Source: Lachnospiraceae bacterium
Lineage (GTDB): Bacteria > Bacillota > Clostridia > Lachnospirales > Lachnospiraceae
Assembly (NCBI GenBank): GCA_017477005.1
Contig: JAFUXY010000109.1
Span: 1 to 7,022, forward strand
Direction of reading: 5' to 3'
DNA: 7,022 nt
A program made the position numbers and the translations under genes. How positions within the stretch are numbered: the first letter of the stretch is position 1; every line of letters starts with the position of its first letter. The notes under the pieces were generated by a model. That model saw only the letters and a program-made list of their open reading frames with translations. It was not told where the DNA came from and did no database searches. Of this stretch, positions 1 through 6,211 are shown in pieces.

Positions 1-372
1 ATGGCTCGTATTGCAGGTGTTGATTTACCGAGAGAAAAGAGAGTGGAGATTGGTCTTACATACATTTATGGCATTGGAAGAGTCAGCTCCAACAAGATAC
101 TGAAATCCGCAGATGTGAATCCAGACACGCGCGTGAAGGATCTGACCGATGAAGAGGTGAAGAGGATTGCCGATGTCATCGACAAGGAAGAATATATGGT
201 AGAAGGTGATCTTCGGCGCGAGATTGCTCTCAACATCAAGCGTCTGCAGGAAATCGGGTGCTATCGTGGGATTCGCCACAGAAAGGGTCTGCCTGTCCGC
301 GGACAGAATACGAAGACCAATGCGCGTACCAGGAAGGGTCCGAAGCGTACCGTGGCGAACAAGAAGAAATAA
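1..372 (+). CDS. rpsM: 30S ribosomal protein S13
   Basis: S13 (uS13) sits in the head of the 30S subunit, where it contacts 16S rRNA, the P-site tRNA and the 50S subunit through intersubunit bridges. The 123-residue product has the family's usual length. It opens with the typical [20 protein letters not shown] and carries the helix-hairpin-helix-like [11 protein letters not shown] at about residues 25-35. It ends in the conserved basic tail: [14 protein letters not shown] at about 90-103, then a Lys/Arg-rich extension that reaches tRNA in known structures. The window starts exactly on its ATG, so its ribosome binding site and any operon leader are out of view. It heads the visible part of the alpha operon, and rpsK follows after 80 bases. 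Identification is near certain. Confidence 0.98.
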   Translation: MARIAGVDLPREKRVEIGLTYIYGIGRVSSNKILKSADVNPDTRVKDLTDEEVKRIADVIDKEEYMVEGDLRREIALNIKRLQEIGCYRGIRHRKGLPVRGQNTKTNARTRKGPKRTVANKKK

Positions 373-452
373 GTTGGGCTTGTGTGCATGGTCACTTGAA
401 GGTAAGATATTTTTTCATTTACTAAAATCAAGAAAGGTGTAGGTTAGTTTTT

Positions 453-845
453 ATGGCAAGGCAAAGCAGGAAAACCACGCGCAGGCGCGTGAAGAAAAAC
501 GTTGAACATGGTCAGGCACATATCCAGGCCTCCTTCAACAACACAATTGTGACGTTGACGGATACGCAGGGCAACGCTCTGTCATGGGCAAGTGCCGGTG
601 GACTCGGATTCAGAGGTTCAAGGAAATCTACTCCGTATGCTGCACAGATGGCTGCAGAGACCGCTGCGAAGGCGGCTCTGATTCATGGTCTCAAGAAGGT
701 GGACGTGTTTGTAAAGGGTCCTGGTTCTGGTAGAGAGGCGGCGATACGTGCGATCAATGCATGCGGGATAGATGTGTTGTCCATCAAGGATGTGACGCCG
801 GTTCCCCACAATGGATGCCGGCCGCCGAAGCGCAGAAGAGTATAA
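453..845 (+). CDS. rpsK: 30S ribosomal protein S11
   Basis: S11 (uS11) binds the platform of the 30S subunit near the mRNA exit site and helps form the Shine-Dalgarno cleft. The product is 130 residues, normal for bacteria. Recognisable segments are [15 protein letters not shown] (about 23-37), the Gly/Ser-rich [19 protein letters not shown] (about 47-65), [14 protein letters not shown] (about 87-100) and the C-terminal [16 protein letters not shown]. The ATG at 453 matches the family N terminus. The best upstream SD-like run is AAAGGTG at 433-439, with 13 bases to the start codon. This is longer than the 6-9 bases seen at the other genes here. It lies between rpsM and rpsD in the same orientation and is presumably co-transcribed with them. 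Confidence 0.98.
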   Translation: MARQSRKTTRRRVKKNVEHGQAHIQASFNNTIVTLTDTQGNALSWASAGGLGFRGSRKSTPYAAQMAAETAAKAALIHGLKKVDVFVKGPGSGREAAIRAINACGIDVLSIKDVTPVPHNGCRPPKRRRV

Positions 846-869
846 GGAAGCAGACTGGAGGAAATATAA

Positions 870-1463
870 ATGGCAGTAAACAGAACTCCGATTCTCAAGA
901 GGTGTCGTTCGCTTGGTCTGGAACCGGCCTTTTTGGGAGTCGACAAAAAATCCAAAAGAAAGCTGATCCGTTCGGGACGAAAGGTGTCTGAGTACGGATT
1001 GCAGTTGAAGGAAAAGCAGAAAGCGAAGTTCATCTACGGCGTTCTCGAGAAGCCTTTCCGCAATTATTACAAGAAGGCGGATCAGATGAAGGGGATGACG
1101 GGTGAGAACCTGATGCGCATCCTCGAGAGTCGTCTCGACAACGTAGTCTTCCGTCTGGGCCTGGCTCGTACGCGGCGTGAGTCCCGCCAGATCGTGGGGC
1201 ACAAGTTCATTCGGGTGAATGGAAAGACCGTCAATATTCCTTCCTATCAGGTGAAGGCCGGAGACGAGATCGAAGTGCTTGAGAAGAAAAAAGGATATCA
1301 GCGGATCAAGGATATCCTCGATGCTACGGGTGGACGCGCGGTACCGGATTGGTTGGATTTTGATGAAGACAATCTGAAAGCCACCGTGAAGAATCTTCCT
1401 TCGAGAGAACAGATCGATGTCCCGGTCGATGAGATGCTGATCGTCGAGTTGTATTCCAAATAA
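870..1463 (+). CDS. rpsD: 30S ribosomal protein S4, zinc-free type
   Basis: S4 (uS4) is a primary 16S rRNA binder that starts 30S assembly; in several bacteria it also represses its own operon. The product is 197 residues. The N-terminal part has only one cysteine (C12) instead of the zinc-binding Cys cluster, so this is the zinc-free form. The S4 RNA-binding domain begins near RLDNVVFRLGLARTRRESRQ (about 88-107) and continues through HKFIRVNGKTVNIPSYQVKAGD. The protein ends in the conserved PVDEMLIVELYSK. A clean GGAGG at 857-861 sits 8 bases before the ATG. Placement between rpsK and rpoA is the arrangement of Clostridia and many other bacteria, but not of Bacillus. Autoregulation by S4 is known in other bacteria; no binding site was identified here. 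Confidence 0.98.
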   Translation: MAVNRTPILKRCRSLGLEPAFLGVDKKSKRKLIRSGRKVSEYGLQLKEKQKAKFIYGVLEKPFRNYYKKADQMKGMTGENLMRILESRLDNVVFRLGLARTRRESRQIVGHKFIRVNGKTVNIPSYQVKAGDEIEVLEKKKGYQRIKDILDATGGRAVPDWLDFDEDNLKATVKNLPSREQIDVPVDEMLIVELYSK

Positions 1464-1502
1464 TAGAGTCTGAGTTGCTATATTTTGAATACAATCTCAT
1501 AT

Positions 1503-1512
1503 AGGAAGGAGG
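1503..1512 (+). promoter_or_regulatory. Strong Shine-Dalgarno site deciding the TTG start of rpoA
   Basis: The run AGGAAGGAGG includes the full AGGAGG core and ends 9 bases before the TTG at 1522. No other start codon lies at suitable spacing. The next in-frame ATG, at 1561, lacks such a site and would remove conserved residues. The site therefore supports the unusual start of rpoA. Confidence 0.85.
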
Positions 1513-1521
1513 CACCTGCTT

Positions 1522-2484
1522 TTGTTCGATTTCGAAAAACCGAGTATAAAAATAGTGGAAATGTCAGAGGACAAGACCTATGGCAGATTTGAAGTAGAGC
1601 CTCTTGAGCGTGGGTATGGTGTCACGTTGGGGAATTCCCTGCGCCGAATTATGCTTTCCACCCTTCCGGGTACGGCCGTGAGCCAGATCAAGATCGAGGG
1701 TGTACTTCATGAATTTTCGACGCTTCCGGGCGTGAAAGAAGACGTCACGGAAATAGTGATGAACATCAAGGGATTGGCGCTGAGAAATGCCGACAAGAGT
1801 AGCGCCAGAAAGACAGCCTATTTGGAAGCGAGCGGCGAAGGAATTGTGCGCGCGGGAGATATCCGGTTTGACGCAGATATCGAGGTCATGAATCCAGATC
1901 TCGTGATCGCCAATTTGAGCGGCGGTCCAGAGACAAAGCTGAATATGGAAATGTCGATTTCCAATGGGCGAGGCTATGTCGGCGCAGAAAAAAACAAAAA
2001 CGATGAAACCCCCATCGGTGTGATCGCTGTGGATTCGATCTATACGCCGGTGGAACGTGTCAATATGAAGGTCGAGGACACTCGCGTAGGACAGGTGACA
2101 GACTACGACAAGCTGACGCTTGAGGTGTGGACAAACGGGGCGCTGGCTCCAGACGAGGCGGTGAGCCTTGCGGCCAAGGTATTGAGCGAGCATTTGAATC
2201 TCTTCGTCAACCTCTCTGACGCAGCAGAAGACGTGACGGTGATGAACGAGACAGAAGATGAGAACAAGGACAAGGTGACAGAGATGGCCATCGAAGAGAT
2301 GGAGCTCTCTGTACGCTCCTACAACTGCCTGAAGCGCGCCGGTATCTCTACTGTGGGTGAACTTTGCGACAAGACCCAGGATGAGATGATGAAGGTGCGG
2401 AACCTCGGCCGGAAGTCCTTGGATGAGGTAGTGGAAAAGCTATCCGAAATGGGACTGTCCTTCCGGGAGAGTGAGGATCTATAG
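1522..2484 (+). CDS. rpoA: DNA-directed RNA polymerase alpha subunit
   Basis: Alpha dimerises to nucleate RNA polymerase assembly, and its C-terminal domain contacts UP-element DNA and activators. The product is 320 residues, slightly shorter than the 329 of E. coli. The N-terminal domain (about 1-230) shows [18 protein letters not shown] and [16 protein letters not shown]. An acidic linker (about 235-255) leads to the C-terminal domain (about 256-315). By my count the DNA-contacting residues fall at the same numbers as in E. coli: R265, N268, C269, N294, G296, K298 and S299. The start is TTG, chosen because its [13 protein letters not shown] matches the conserved alpha N terminus and a very strong SD precedes it. 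The first in-frame ATG (1561) would delete those 13 residues. It lies between rpsD and rplQ, the standard order. Confidence 0.98.
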   Translation: MFDFEKPSIKIVEMSEDKTYGRFEVEPLERGYGVTLGNSLRRIMLSTLPGTAVSQIKIEGVLHEFSTLPGVKEDVTEIVMNIKGLALRNADKSSARKTAYLEASGEGIVRAGDIRFDADIEVMNPDLVIANLSGGPETKLNMEMSISNGRGYVGAEKNKNDETPIGVIAVDSIYTPVERVNMKVEDTRVGQVTDYDKLTLEVWTNGALAPDEAVSLAAKVLSEHLNLFVNLSDAAEDVTVMNETEDENKDKVTEMAIEEMELSVRSYNCLKRAGISTVGELCDKTQDEMMKVRNLGRKSLDEVVEKLSEMGLSFRESEDL

Positions 2485-2550
2485 GGAGCGGAGAAGCTGC
2501 TTCCTGAAGGATACCGATAAGACCGAAGAGCGCGGTAGAAAGGAAAAATC

Positions 2551-3078
2551 ATGGCAAAGTATAGAAAATTATCAAGGACTTCTTCGCAGAGAAAGGCCCT
2601 GCTTCGCGGACAGGTGACAAGCCTGATCTATCATGGAAGCATTGTGACGACGGAAGCAAAGGCCAAAGAGGTTCGCAAGATTGCGGAGAAGCTGATTGCT
2701 TTAGGAATCAAGGAAAGAGACAATTTTGACGAAGTGACCGTACAGGCGAAGGTTCCTCGCAAGGATGCGAATGGCAAGCGAGTCAAAGAGCCGGATGCGA
2801 ACGGCAAGCGTCGTACTGTCTACGATACAGTTGAGAAGAAGATCAAGAAGGATCGTCCGTCTCGCGTACATGCGAGAAGGCAGATTTTGGCGGTTCTGTA
2901 TCCGGTAGTGGAAAAGGGCGAGAAGCGCAGGGACACAAAGAAGGTGGATCTGGTCGCAAAGCTGTTTGATGAACTCGGACCCAAGTACGCCGGACGCAAT
3001 GGCGGATATACCCGGATCGTGAAGATTGGACAGAGAAAAGGCGATGGCGCTTTGCAGGTGTTGTTGGAGCTTGTGTAG
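2551..3078 (+). CDS. rplQ: 50S ribosomal protein L17 with enlarged middle section
   Basis: L17 (bL17) is a 50S protein near the peptide exit tunnel. The N-terminal KYRKLSRTSSQRKALLRGQV and C-terminal GGYTRIVKIGQRKGD are diagnostic. At 175 residues it is about 50 longer than the roughly 115-130 of E. coli or Bacillus. The extra length lies mainly at about residues 53-104, between the helix ending EKLIALG and the conserved VHARRQIL. It is rich in Lys, Arg, Asp and Glu. Inside it DANGKR occurs twice (72-77 and 82-87). I recall a similar enlarged section in Lachnospiraceae L17, so this is probably a lineage trait and not a recent insertion. AGAAAGGA at 2537-2544 sits 6 bases before the ATG. This is the last gene of the alpha operon and is followed by a terminator. 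Confidence 0.97.
   Translation: MAKYRKLSRTSSQRKALLRGQVTSLIYHGSIVTTEAKAKEVRKIAEKLIALGIKERDNFDEVTVQAKVPRKDANGKRVKEPDANGKRRTVYDTVEKKIKKDRPSRVHARRQILAVLYPVVEKGEKRRDTKKVDLVAKLFDELGPKYAGRNGGYTRIVKIGQRKGDGALQVLLELV
2763..2810 (+). repeat. Pair of 18-bp direct repeats inside rplQ
   Basis: Positions 2763-2780 and 2793-2810 match at 17 of 18 bases (the difference is T2772 against C2802), with a period of 30 bases. Both copies are in frame and encode DANGKR. The single change is synonymous (AAT/AAC, Asn). This looks like a small internal duplication within the lineage-specific section of L17. Confidence 0.85.
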
Positions 3079-3117
3079 TACAATCCCCTACGGACAGAAA
3101 AGCTTGTGAAATTTGCG

Positions 3118-3150
3118 AAAAGAGCAGTCAAATTTGGCCGCTCTTTTTTT
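3118..3150 (+). terminator. Rho-independent terminator after rplQ
   Basis: AAAAGAGC (3118-3125) pairs perfectly with GCTCTTTT (3140-3147). Beyond one A/C mismatch the stem continues with G-C, T-G, C-G and A-T pairs around an AATT loop at 3131-3134. Seven T residues (3144-3150) follow, and after GC another seven (3153-3159). It begins 40 bases after the rplQ stop and marks the end of the alpha operon. The lower stem is A/U-rich, so some read-through into the next operon is possible. Confidence 0.85.
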
Positions 3151-3177
3151 GCTTTTTTTCATATAATATGATATGAT
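3149..3177 (+). promoter_or_regulatory. Probable sigma-A promoter of the glycan locus, extended -10
   Basis: TTGCTT (3149-3154) serves as the -35 box. A 17-base spacer separates it from TATGAT (3172-3177), and TG at 3169-3170 makes this an extended -10. A transcript would start near 3184, leaving a leader of about 31 bases before the sulfotransferase ATG. The -35 box overlaps the end of the upstream terminator's T-tract. TATAAT at 3162-3167 is a better -10 hexamer, but I see no -35 box at proper spacing for it. Predicted from motif match only. Confidence 0.6.
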
Positions 3178-3214
3178 GTCACCACTGATTTGAACAGAGA
3201 AATAAGGAGCATAT

Positions 3215-4309
3215 ATGGGCACGGTGTATTTGCACATAGGGGTTCCCAAGACCGGTACGACTTCTGTGCAGCGGTTTTTGATGAAAAATCGAGAGATTCT
3301 GGAGCAAAAAGGGTACACGTATCCTGATTTTGGGTTTTTGTATCCCGGTGTTGGACCGGCTCGGAATGCGTACTTTGTGGCGCAGACAGGCAAGGAAAAC
3401 TTTCAGGACGAGTGGGCGGACAGCTTTCGGCAGTTGGAGCGGTTGGGAAAGACGTGGGATCATATTATTCTTTCCGATGAAGCGGTGTGGAACCGGCAGA
3501 AGCCGCCGGGATTTTGGTCCAAGGTTCGGCAAAAATTCGATGAAATCGGGTTGAAGTTCCATGTGATCTGCTATCTGCGCAGGCAGGATACGCTGGTGGA
3601 ATCTTTTTGGAATCAAAGGGTCAAGGGAAAGGGCAAGATGACGATGCCCTTTGAAGAGTTTTTGATCGAGAAATACAAATTCATGCCGATGGCCTATGAT
3701 GAGTGGCTGGATCGGATCGTCGAAGAGGGGAAACCCGATGAACTGACAATCAAGGTTTTTGAGCGGGGGCAGCTTCTCGGAGGCAGTGTGGTCGATGATT
3801 TTTGCGACGTGATCGGCATGCCTGTGACTACAGAATTCGCGATGCCAAAGGATTCGAACAGTTCGTTCGACGCGGACGTGGTGGCAATCAAGCGGATGAT
3901 CAATCGCGACAGATCGTTTCAGGATGTATATGATTTTTATTATGACGCAACGCAGGCGACCTACGATCCAGGCGAGGACAGAAAAGGACCGAAAATGTCG
4001 ATGTTCTCCCCGGAGGGACGGCGTGCGTTCATGGCACAGTTTGAACAGGGAAATCAGTATGTAGCCAAGAAGTATTTTGGGCGGGAAAATGGGGAGCTTT
4101 TCTATGAGCGAGTCGAAGATGTGCCGCAGTGGGAGCCGGACGCAGAGCGGATGCTTGAAGCGGCCGTTCGGGTCTTCTCAGGCGCAGATATCTTGCTCTA
4201 CAAGCGCATAGAAGAGCTCGAGCGCAAAATGACGATTATGTACAACAGCCTTCCGGCGCGGATGTATCGGAAGGTGCGTGGCATTGAAGAGAGGGAGGAT
4301 GAAGCATGA
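3215..4309 (+). CDS. Sulfotransferase-family protein (PAPS-type), probable glycan sulfotransferase
   Basis: The 364-residue product resembles the sulfotransferase superfamily, which moves sulfate from PAPS to a hydroxyl or amine. The 5'-phosphosulfate loop is at residues 7-22: HIGVPKTGTTSVQRFL, with K12, T13, G14 and T15. A 3'-phosphate-binding segment, YLRRQDTLVESFWNQ (120-134), supplies the expected Arg (122/123) and S130. SDEA (87-90) follows the strand between them, as in relatives. VFERGQLLGGSVVDDF (181-196) and NSSFDADVVAIKRMIN (215-230) are also familiar in bacterial members. The C-terminal stretch YKRIEELERKMTIMYNSL (329-346) could form a short coiled coil. I see no signal peptide or membrane segment, so it is probably cytoplasmic. 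AAGGAG (3204-3209) lies 5 bases before the ATG. It leads the glycan locus, so I infer a sugar as acceptor. The acceptor and even its catalytic activity are unproven. Confidence 0.8.
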   Translation: MGTVYLHIGVPKTGTTSVQRFLMKNREILEQKGYTYPDFGFLYPGVGPARNAYFVAQTGKENFQDEWADSFRQLERLGKTWDHIILSDEAVWNRQKPPGFWSKVRQKFDEIGLKFHVICYLRRQDTLVESFWNQRVKGKGKMTMPFEEFLIEKYKFMPMAYDEWLDRIVEEGKPDELTIKVFERGQLLGGSVVDDFCDVIGMPVTTEFAMPKDSNSSFDADVVAIKRMINRDRSFQDVYDFYYDATQATYDPGEDRKGPKMSMFSPEGRRAFMAQFEQGNQYVAKKYFGRENGELFYERVEDVPQWEPDAERMLEAAVRVFSGADILLYKRIEELERKMTIMYNSLPARMYRKVRGIEEREDEA

Positions 4310-4440
4310 GCGATTCATTTTTTTGGGTATTCTTTGTAGCGTTGATTCTTTTAGTGGTGATCGTTGCGGTGGTGACGGTGGTAGCGAGTGTGGCAGGATC
4401 GGTCGCGGCGATCGTCGACGACGAGGATTCTGACGAATGA
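4306..4440 (+). CDS. Small single-helix membrane protein, 44 residues, function unknown
   Basis: This short frame reads MSDSFFWVFFVALILLVVIV, then a further Val/Ala-rich stretch (21-37), then an acidic tail DDEDSDE (38-44). Residues 5-37 are almost entirely hydrophobic, enough for one membrane helix. There is no Lys or Arg, so topology is hard to predict; the acidic tail could lie on either side. It has an SD of GGGAGG (4293-4298) 7 bases before the ATG. Its ATG overlaps the preceding stop as ATGA (4306-4309), and its own stop overlaps the next start as ATGA (4437-4440). The frame fills the gap between its neighbours exactly, which argues for a real gene. I do not recognise a family. A role as a membrane anchor or partner for the cytoplasmic glycan enzymes is a guess from context. 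Confidence 0.72.
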   Translation: MSDSFFWVFFVALILLVVIVAVVTVVASVAGSVAAIVDDEDSDE

Positions 4441-5294
4441 TGAAAAAGATTATCATTGCGGCGCACAAGCCCTATGCGTTCGCCCACGATGATCTGTATT
4501 TGCCGCTTCAGGTTGGCGCGGCCGGGAAAAAGGACATATTGGATCTGAGTACGATTTATCTCAAGGACGGACGCGCTTTCGGCGAGACGATCATGCGGGA
4601 CGATATCGACGACAATATTTCTGAGAAAAATCCTACCTACTGCGAGCTAACCGGTCTGTATTGGGCATGGAAAAATCTGAAAGACGCGGATGTAGTCGGG
4701 TTGGTGCATTACCGCAGATACTTCACCGTGAAGTCAGCGGCCTTTCAGCATGGGCATGACCCGTACCGCTGCGTCTTGCAGGAGGGAGAGCTGGACAATC
4801 TGCTATTGCAGTACGATCTTTTGGTGCCTCGAAAGAGGATCTACGGGATCGAGACACTGTACTCGCATTATGCGCACACGCTGGATGCCTACCAGCTTGA
4901 TGCGGCAAAGGGAATCGTAGAGCAGTCCTATCCGGCCTATCGCGGAGTGATCGACCGTATCTATGGACGCCGGTGGGGATACATGTTCAATATGGCGATC
5001 TGGCAGCGGTCGGATTTGGAGGATTATTGCCAGTGGCTGTTTGAGATCCTTGGGGTGCTTGAAAAGCGGCTGACGGAGGAAGGTTATCTGGACGGACTGA
5101 GTGATTTTGAGAAGCGCTTGTTCGGCCGGGTTTCCGAGATCCTGTTCAATGTCTGGGTAGAGCGAAAGCGCTTAGACGGCTGCCGCATTGGAGAGGTGCC
5201 TGTTCTGTATATAGAGTCGGAAAACTGGCCCAAGAAGGTCAAAAGCTTTCTGGCTGCGAAATTTGCGCGAAAGAAATACGGGGAGAGCTTCTGA
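4437..5294 (+). CDS. DUF4422-domain glycosyltransferase-like protein
   Basis: The 285-residue product carries hallmarks of DUF4422, a domain common in capsule and exopolysaccharide loci and thought to be a GT-A-like glycosyltransferase. DDNISEKNPTYCELTGLYWA (58-77) and VGLVHYRRYF (87-96) are the most diagnostic. YGIETLYSHYAHTLD (136-150), GYMFNMAIWQRSDLEDYCQW (181-200) and GRVSEILFNVW (230-240) match further family blocks. The domain fills nearly the whole protein, which is the usual size. A Lys/Arg-rich C terminus (KKVKSFLAAKFARKK) could touch the membrane surface. Two adjacent ATG codons (4437 and 4440) are possible starts, and both overlap the stop of the small membrane protein. GAGGA (4423-4427) is a plausible SD. 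Donor and acceptor sugars cannot be read from the sequence. Confidence 0.87.
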   Translation: MMKKIIIAAHKPYAFAHDDLYLPLQVGAAGKKDILDLSTIYLKDGRAFGETIMRDDIDDNISEKNPTYCELTGLYWAWKNLKDADVVGLVHYRRYFTVKSAAFQHGHDPYRCVLQEGELDNLLLQYDLLVPRKRIYGIETLYSHYAHTLDAYQLDAAKGIVEQSYPAYRGVIDRIYGRRWGYMFNMAIWQRSDLEDYCQWLFEILGVLEKRLTEEGYLDGLSDFEKRLFGRVSEILFNVWVERKRLDGCRIGEVPVLYIESENWPKKVKSFLAAKFARKKYGESF

Positions 5295-6202
5295 TGAAGG
5301 TATCCGTTATTACACCGTTTTATAATGGAAACGCCTATATACACGCCTACGAGGAAATGATGGCGGCGAATGAGCGTTCTTTAGAAAGCGGCGACGTGCT
5401 CGAGGTGGTGTTGGTCAACGATAGCCCGGGCGTGGCGATCGAGCTTTCGGGGGTCTACGCCGCAAGACGCAATTGGCGTATTATTCTCAATGAAAAGAAT
5501 ATGGGGATTCATGCGTCCCGGATTCATGGACTTTCGGAGGCGACCGGGGATTATGTGATCTTTCTCGACCAGGACGACGCGTTGGCGGAGGATGCGATTG
5601 CCTGTATGCTCGAGGTGGCGAGGGAATTGGCGAAGCCGGGCGAGCAGCGGATGTGTTATCAGGTGATCGTGGCGAACGCTCTGCTCGAGCAATCCGATGG
5701 GAGCGAGGTGGAGTGGTACCGCACGGCCTACCACAAAGGTCTGATCGACAAACGGCGTGCCTATTTGAAGGTGGGAACGCAGATCATGTCGCCTGGGCAG
5801 TGTATGATGGCCAGAGAGATCATTCCGCGGGAGTGGATGACGCATGTATTGACGGTGAACGGGGCCGACGATTATTTTCTATGGCTTTTGATGTTGGACA
5901 AGGGGATTGGATTTCATTATGTCGATGAGCCCTTGTACATCCACCACCGGACCGGAGAGAATGTATCGGGCAATATTGGACAGACCGAGGAATCGACCGC
6001 GCAGTTTATGCATTATCTGTCGGAAATGGAGTATCCGCCCAGGCCGCTTGCGCAGTTGAACCGCCAGGTTCGATACAAGCAGGAATTCCGCAGCGGCGAT
6101 TTCGGGCGAAAATGTCTGCTGTCGCTGTTGAATTTTGACCTGTTTTGCGCGAACGTGTATTTCAAGCTGCGGACGAAGACCGGATATGGGTTCAATCGGT
6201 AG
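5294..6202 (+). CDS. Family 2 glycosyltransferase
   Basis: The 302-residue product is a GT-A fold transferase of family GT2, which adds a sugar from a nucleotide donor to a growing glycan. The N terminus KVSVITPFYNG (2-12) and VVLVNDSPG (38-46) form the nucleotide-binding half. NMGIHASRIHGLSEATGDYV (69-88) leads to FLDQDD (90-95), whose D92-x-D94 is the expected metal/nucleotide site. SPGQCMMAR (166-174) and NGADDYFLWLLML (189-201) look like the acceptor side, with D192/D193 as candidate catalytic residues. YIHHRTGENVSGN (215-227) is the usual closing motif. No clear membrane helix is seen. The ATG shares its A with the previous TGA stop (TGATG), and GGGGAGAG (5280-5287) lies 6 bases upstream, so translation is probably coupled. 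Sugar specificity is unknown. Confidence 0.92.
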   Translation: MKVSVITPFYNGNAYIHAYEEMMAANERSLESGDVLEVVLVNDSPGVAIELSGVYAARRNWRIILNEKNMGIHASRIHGLSEATGDYVIFLDQDDALAEDAIACMLEVARELAKPGEQRMCYQVIVANALLEQSDGSEVEWYRTAYHKGLIDKRRAYLKVGTQIMSPGQCMMAREIIPREWMTHVLTVNGADDYFLWLLMLDKGIGFHYVDEPLYIHHRTGENVSGNIGQTEESTAQFMHYLSEMEYPPRPLAQLNRQVRYKQEFRSGDFGRKCLLSLLNFDLFCANVYFKLRTKTGYGFNR

Positions 6203-6205
6203 GAG
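6201..6205 (+). promoter_or_regulatory. Shine-Dalgarno site overlapping the upstream stop, supporting a GTG start
   Basis: AGGAG shares its first two bases with the TAG stop codon (6200-6202) of the preceding glycosyltransferase. It stands 6 bases before GTG 6212. For the alternative ATG at 6227, only weak purine runs such as TTGGGA precede it at normal spacing. Confidence 0.6.
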
Positions 6206-6211
6206 AACGCA

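Noticed and set aside
206..442. 78-codon plus-strand frame overlapping the end of rpsM
   Set aside because: It is out of frame with rpsM, has no SD, and does not resemble a known protein.
618..1202. Long open frame (194 codons) on the minus strand across rpsK and rpsD
   Set aside because: It is antisense to two certain ribosomal genes, spans their intergenic gap, and its translation resembles no family I know. It is a by-product of codon bias.
1490..1495. TACAAT as an internal promoter -10 before rpoA
   Set aside because: No -35 box is found at 16-18 bases; the nearest TTGCTA (1475-1480) is only 9 bases away.
1564..2193. 209-codon open frame on the minus strand within rpoA
   Set aside because: It lies fully antisense to conserved rpoA, has no SD or recognisable motif, and its Cys/His-rich composition is typical of a shadow frame.
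3162..3167. TATAAT as the main -10 of the glycan promoter
   Set aside because: The hexamer is perfect, but the bases 17 upstream fall in the terminator stem and do not resemble TTGACA. The extended -10 at 3169-3177 has a better -35 partner. It remains a possible secondary start.
4178..4487. Two overlapping minus-strand frames covering the small membrane protein region
   Set aside because: The low-complexity Ser/Thr/Pro translations show no recognisable motif. The plus-strand 44-codon frame has an SD and overlapping junctions and explains the region better.
5381..5845. 154-codon minus-strand frame inside the first family 2 glycosyltransferase
   Set aside because: It is antisense to well-conserved motifs, rich in His, Arg and Leu, with no start context.
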